From Deltaproteobacteria bacterium (GTDB lineage Bacteria > Myxococcota_A > UBA9160 > SMWR01): DNA of 7,797 bases. The DNA is taken from NCBI GenBank assembly GCA_029261905.1, contig JAJDAM010000875.1:1-7797 (forward strand), in the 5' to 3' direction. Below the pieces are notes generated by a model. It worked only from the letters and a program-made list of their open reading frames with translations. It ran no database searches and had not been told where the DNA came from. Both the position numbers and the translations under genes were made by a program. Positions 4,436 through 7,797 of this stretch are shown piece by piece (position 1 is the first letter of the stretch; the number at the start of each line of letters is the position of its first letter).

Positions 4436-6383
4436 CACGAGCGCTTCACGCGCAGCCGTCTCGGCGTCGCCGCTCTTTGGCGTGCCTCTCTTCGGCGTGA
4501 TCGTCGCCGTCGTTTGCGCTCTCCAGCTCTGGCTCTCGTTCTCCGACGAAATCATCGCGCGAGCGAACCCATACGATCAGATCCGGTACCTCGAGATGGC
4601 CGAGTCGATCGTCGCAGGCGATTGGTTGGGCCCATTCGACGTCATGACCCTCGCACGCGACGTGGGATATTCGTCCTGGATCGCGGGCGTGCACCTCACC
4701 GGAATTCCGCTCAGGACTGCGAACGAACTGCTGTTGATCGTCGCGAGCCTGCTGTTGTGCCTGGGATTGATGCGCACCGGACTTCCCGCTGGGCTGGCGG
4801 GCCTCGGGTTCGCCATCCTCGCGCTTCAGCCGCACGGGATGCTCACGCTCAACGATCTGCTGCCTTCGAGCTTCTACGCGGCGATCCTGATCGCGTCGCT
4901 TGCCGGCATGCTGTTCAGCCTGACCGCGCGAAAGGAGGTTTGGCGCTGGGTCCATTTGACGTGGACATCGGTCGCGCTGGGAGTTCTGTGGGTGACGCGC
5001 CCCGAACAACCGCTGATCGTCGTTTGGGTGCTGGCGTTCGTCGCGTGCGATTTCGGGTTGGCGCACAAGAAAATGCAATCGATCGCGTTGCCGCTCGCCC
5101 GTTGTCTCGCAGCACTCACGGTCTTCGCGGTTGGGATCGGGATCGTCGTCGGCTCGGTCGCAGCGAACAACTACAACCACTACGGCGTCTGGCGAACATC
5201 GGACTACAAAGCGCCCGGCTTCGCGGCCGCGAACCGGGCGCTGTTGTCGATCGTCCAGCAGAGGCCGCGGCGCCGGGTCCCCGTGCCATCCGAGGTGCGG
5301 GAACGTGCCTACGCGGTCAGTCCGTCGTTTGCCGCGTTGCGCCCCGTACTGGAGGCACCCAGCTGGGCCCGGGGCGTCAGTTGCAACATGGACGAGGTCT
5401 GCGACGACATTGCGGGCGGCTACTTTCGCTGGATCCTCCGTGAGGCCGTTGCGGGTCAGGTCGACAGCAGCGGCGCTGCGTCGCTGGACGCTGGGTTGGC
5501 GCAGATCGCACGCGAACTGGAGAACGCGTGCAACAATGGCACCCTGCAGTGTCACGAGTCTCTGTCGAGCTTCCTGCATCCCTACCCGGAAACCTATCTC
5601 CCACATCTGATCGGCTCGCTCGGACGGGTGCTCGGCCGCATGGCCAGTAGCGGCGGGATACGAGATCGAGCGCCGGCTCGGGACGCTCCGAACATTCCTG
5701 CCGACCTGCAACAGAAATTCGACCGCATCGCGAACCGCCGCATCGATCTGGCCCACCTGGCACGCGATCACATCGTGGTATGGGCCGAAGCGCCGACCGA
5801 CCCGATCGTCGCCGCCCGACTCGACGTTGCGGGTCGGAAATCCGACGCTCCGCTCGAGCCTGTAGTCGGGGAGTCTAGGAGCGGGTTTCGGATCCGCTTC
5901 GACGTCGAACAACCCGACAGGCGACCCCTTTCGCGCTATCCGATCGTCGAGTTCGATCGCGCGTCGGGTGCAATCACGCGCGCACCGATTCCGCTTCTCG
6001 GCGATGTCGCGGAGGTCGACGGTGTGTCGCTCGAGACGGAAGCATGGGAAATGCCCCGGCCAACCGGTGGAGTGCGGGGGCGATTGCGCGGCGGGCTCTG
6101 GAGCGCCCATGCGTGGCTCATCCGTCTTGCGGCCCTGGCCGGAGTGACCTCACTGGTCGGTTTGATCGCCTCGGGAGCCCGTGGGCGTCAGTGGGATGCG
6201 GCACTCGTCGCGATCGCGTTGGTGGGAGTCGCAGTCGCGAGCAGGCTGGCGCTGTTGACGATGGTGGATGCGTCATCGTTTCCGGCGTTCAGCACGCGAT
6301 ACGCTTATCCCACGGTGTCTCTCTTCAGCGTCGCGATGATTCTCATCACGCATCGGGCCTGGATGGTTTATCAGACTCGCTGA
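4380..6383 (+). CDS. Polytopic membrane protein, probable GT-C-type glycosyltransferase
   Basis: This 667-residue protein has a hydrophobic segment at about 32-54. A loop follows with DQIRYLEMAESI (66-77) and DWLGPFDVMTLARDVGYSSW (81-100). Further probable membrane helices lie at about 115-132, 136-150, 164-180, 190-206, 210-226 and 236-261. A large hydrophilic region spans about 262-575, and three more helices lie near 579-599, 605-628 and 642-660. An acidic residue followed by Tyr and a small helix in the first loop is typical of GT-C enzymes, which transfer sugars from polyprenyl-phosphate donors on the outer face of the membrane. That is the basis of the call; no specific substrate is visible. 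The hydrophilic region has two close Cys pairs (335/341 and 384/391), suggesting disulfides in the periplasm. The start is uncertain: GTG 4380 lacks a good ribosome site, and GTG 4482 or 4497 would remove a Ser-rich, non-hydrophobic leader. It is probably co-transcribed with the crotonase gene. Confidence 0.8.
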   Translation: MKGLLPFSRNDGLSSRASNTSASRAAVSASPLFGVPLFGVIVAVVCALQLWLSFSDEIIARANPYDQIRYLEMAESIVAGDWLGPFDVMTLARDVGYSSWIAGVHLTGIPLRTANELLLIVASLLLCLGLMRTGLPAGLAGLGFAILALQPHGMLTLNDLLPSSFYAAILIASLAGMLFSLTARKEVWRWVHLTWTSVALGVLWVTRPEQPLIVVWVLAFVACDFGLAHKKMQSIALPLARCLAALTVFAVGIGIVVGSVAANNYNHYGVWRTSDYKAPGFAAANRALLSIVQQRPRRRVPVPSEVRERAYAVSPSFAALRPVLEAPSWARGVSCNMDEVCDDIAGGYFRWILREAVAGQVDSSGAASLDAGLAQIARELENACNNGTLQCHESLSSFLHPYPETYLPHLIGSLGRVLGRMASSGGIRDRAPARDAPNIPADLQQKFDRIANRRIDLAHLARDHIVVWAEAPTDPIVAARLDVAGRKSDAPLEPVVGESRSGFRIRFDVEQPDRRPLSRYPIVEFDRASGAITRAPIPLLGDVAEVDGVSLETEAWEMPRPTGGVRGRLRGGLWSAHAWLIRLAALAGVTSLVGLIASGARGRQWDAALVAIALVGVAVASRLALLTMVDASSFPAFSTRYAYPTVSLFSVAMILITHRAWMVYQTR

Positions 6384-6414
6384 GAGCGGTTCGACCCGAC
6401 GCCGACCCGATGTC

Positions 6415-7797
6415 CTACTCGAATCCGTCCGTGACACAGCCGAGAGACGCGGAGCTGACGCAGCGGATGTATTTCGCGAGCGTTCCGCGTGTGACCTTGA
6501 GCGGGGGGGCGATCCATTGCGCCCGTCTCCGCTCGATTTCCGCTTCGCTGACTTCGAGCTCGATCACGCCCTTCTTTGCGTCGATCGTGATGATGTCACC
6601 GTCGACCACCAGTGCAATCGGGCCACCTTCCTGCGCTTCTGGAACCACGTGCCCAATCAGGAACCCGTGAGAACCGCCGGAAAATCGCCCGTCGGTGATC
6701 AACGCAACATCCGCTCCGAGACCGGCGCCCATCAGCATCGATGTCGGTGTCAACATCTCGGGCATCCCGGGTCCTCCTCGCGGCCCCTCGTAGCGAATCA
6801 CGATCACATCGCCGGCCTGGATCTGGTTGGCCTCTACCGCGGCGAGCATGTCCTCTTCGCAATCGAACGCCCTGGCCGGACCGGAAAACAGATACCCCTC
6901 CTTGCCCGTGATCTTCCCGACCGATCCCTCCGGTGCCAGACTTCCCCGCAAGATCTGGATGTGACCGTTGGGCTGGATGGGGTCGCCAAATGGACGGATC
7001 ACCTTCTGGCCTTCGGCGAGCGGAGGCAGGTCTGCGAGATTTTCGGCCAGGGTCCTTCCTGTCACCGTCAGGCAATCGCCTTCGAGCGCACCGTTTTCGA
7101 GCATCAACTTCATCACTCCCGGCGTGCCCCCGACTTTGTGCAGATCTTCCATCACGTACTGACCGCTGGGCTTCAAATCCGCGAGATACGGCAGGCGATC
7201 GCTGACTTGCTGGAAATCATCGATCGCAAGAGGAACTCCGGCCGCATGCGCGATCGCAAGCAGATGAAGTACGGCGTTCGTCGAGCCGCCGAGCACCATC
7301 ACGATCGCCATCGCATTTCGAAACGCTGCCGGCGTCATGATGTCGCTGGGCTTGATGTCCTTTTCCAACAGCAAAGCGATGGCCGCGCCCGCTCGCCGGC
7401 ACTCCTCGAGCTTGGTCGGGTCTTCGGCCGGGCTCGAGGAGCTGTACGGCAAGCTCATTCCGAGTGCTTCGATCGCGCAGGCCATCGTGTTCGCGGTGTA
7501 CATCCCGCCGCACGCGCCGGCACCCGGGCAGGCGTTGCGCACGATCTCGCTGCGTGTCTGCTCATCGATACTTCCCGCGATGTACTGGCCGTAACTTTCG
7601 AACGCCGAGACGATGTCGAGTGTATCGCCACTGCGAGTCTTGCCCGGCTTGATGGTGCCGCCGTAGACCATCAAGGAGGGCCTGTTCACACGCGCCATCG
7701 CGATCAACGTGCCGGGCATGTTCTTGTCGCACCCGGGCAACGAGATATTCGCGTCGTACCACTGCGCACACATCACGGTTTCGATCGAATCGGCGAT
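6415..7797 (-). CDS. ilvD: Dihydroxy-acid dehydratase IlvD (partial, N-terminus outside window)
   Basis: The 460 residues inside the window match IlvD from roughly residue 100 to the end; the family is about 560 long. They begin IADSIETVMCAQWYD at the edge, then GCDKNMPGTLIAMARVNRPS with one Fe-S cysteine, and GACGGMYTANTMACA with another. Further on are LGGSTNAVLHLLAIA, SGPARAFDCEEDM, VIRYEGPRGGPGMPEML and ITDGRFSGGSHGFLIGHV with the active-site serine loop, then the usual C-terminus ending VSSASLGCVTDGFE. The enzyme dehydrates 2,3-dihydroxyisovalerate and its homologue to the 2-oxo acids, the third step of valine and isoleucine synthesis, in the cytosol. The reading frame continues to position 7797 without a stop, so an ATG at about 7773 is internal. 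The first Fe-S cysteine should lie in the missing part. It converges on the membrane-protein gene across 31 bp with no clear hairpin terminator. Confidence 0.97.
   Translation of the reverse strand: MADSIETVMCAQWYDANISLPGCDKNMPGTLIAMARVNRPSLMVYGGTIKPGKTRSGDTLDIVSAFESYGQYIAGSIDEQTRSEIVRNACPGAGACGGMYTANTMACAIEALGMSLPYSSSSPAEDPTKLEECRRAGAAIALLLEKDIKPSDIMTPAAFRNAMAIVMVLGGSTNAVLHLLAIAHAAGVPLAIDDFQQVSDRLPYLADLKPSGQYVMEDLHKVGGTPGVMKLMLENGALEGDCLTVTGRTLAENLADLPPLAEGQKVIRPFGDPIQPNGHIQILRGSLAPEGSVGKITGKEGYLFSGPARAFDCEEDMLAAVEANQIQAGDVIVIRYEGPRGGPGMPEMLTPTSMLMGAGLGADVALITDGRFSGGSHGFLIGHVVPEAQEGGPIALVVDGDIITIDAKKGVIELEVSEAEIERRRAQWIAPPLKVTRGTLAKYIRCVSSASLGCVTDGFE

Noticed and set aside
4446..6110. Long open frame (554 codons) on the minus strand opposite the membrane-protein gene
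   Set aside because: It is rich in Arg, Pro, Asp and Gln with no recognisable motif, as expected for an antisense frame of a GC-rich gene. The plus-strand frame has coherent membrane helices.
7562..7776. Internal ATG/GTG starts in ilvD as the true gene start
   Set aside because: The frame stays open to the window edge and reads IADSIETVMCAQW, conserved IlvD sequence upstream of these codons, so the gene begins outside the window.
1..7797. A novel defence, secretion or biosynthetic cluster
   Set aside because: The genes are on mixed strands with separate promoters, belong to ordinary metabolic or signalling families, and show no shared regulation or mobile-element boundary.

Overview
The window is GC-rich bacterial chromosome with ordinary gene density and six protein-coding genes, two of them cut by the window ends. 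I saw no rRNA, tRNA, CRISPR array, insertion sequence or phage gene. The gene set (an LLM-class oxidoreductase, a crotonase, a GGDEF-EAL protein with receiver and PAS domains, a DPM1-like GT2 enzyme, IlvD) and the base composition would suit an uncultured deltaproteobacterial lineage (Myxococcota, Desulfobacterota or Binatota-like). That placement is an impression and was not computed.

Layout from left to right. (1) On the minus strand, the start of a family 2 glycosyltransferase runs off the left edge. (2) A 198-base divergent intergenic region holds a degenerate 12-bp tandem repeat and a 13-bp direct repeat. (3) On the plus strand is a luciferase-like (LLM) oxidoreductase starting at GTG 408 behind a strong GGAGGA. 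(4) On the minus strand, overlapping the LLM gene tail-to-tail by 14 bp, is a large cyclic-di-GMP protein: receiver, PAS, GGDEF, EAL. (5) A short divergent promoter region of about 157 bp follows. (6) On the plus strand is a PaaG-like crotonase, then a 667-residue polytopic membrane protein whose frame overlaps the crotonase by 56 bp. The membrane protein looks like a GT-C-type glycosyltransferase. (7) On the minus strand, converging on it across 31 bp, is dihydroxy-acid dehydratase (ilvD), lacking its N-terminus at the right edge.

The genes do not form one obvious pathway. The only probable operon is crotonase plus membrane protein. The GT2 gene and the GT-C-like protein could both belong to polyprenyl-phosphate-sugar metabolism, but they are more than 4 kb apart. 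The most unusual locus is the c-di-GMP protein. Its receiver carries Glu where the phospho-accepting Asp belongs. The loop immediately after that site has been lengthened by an in-frame 15-bp tandem repeat. Its GGDEF domain has an extra 17 residues that separate the RxxD inhibitory-site motif from the GGDEF signature. I found no convincing evidence of a wholly new multi-gene system.
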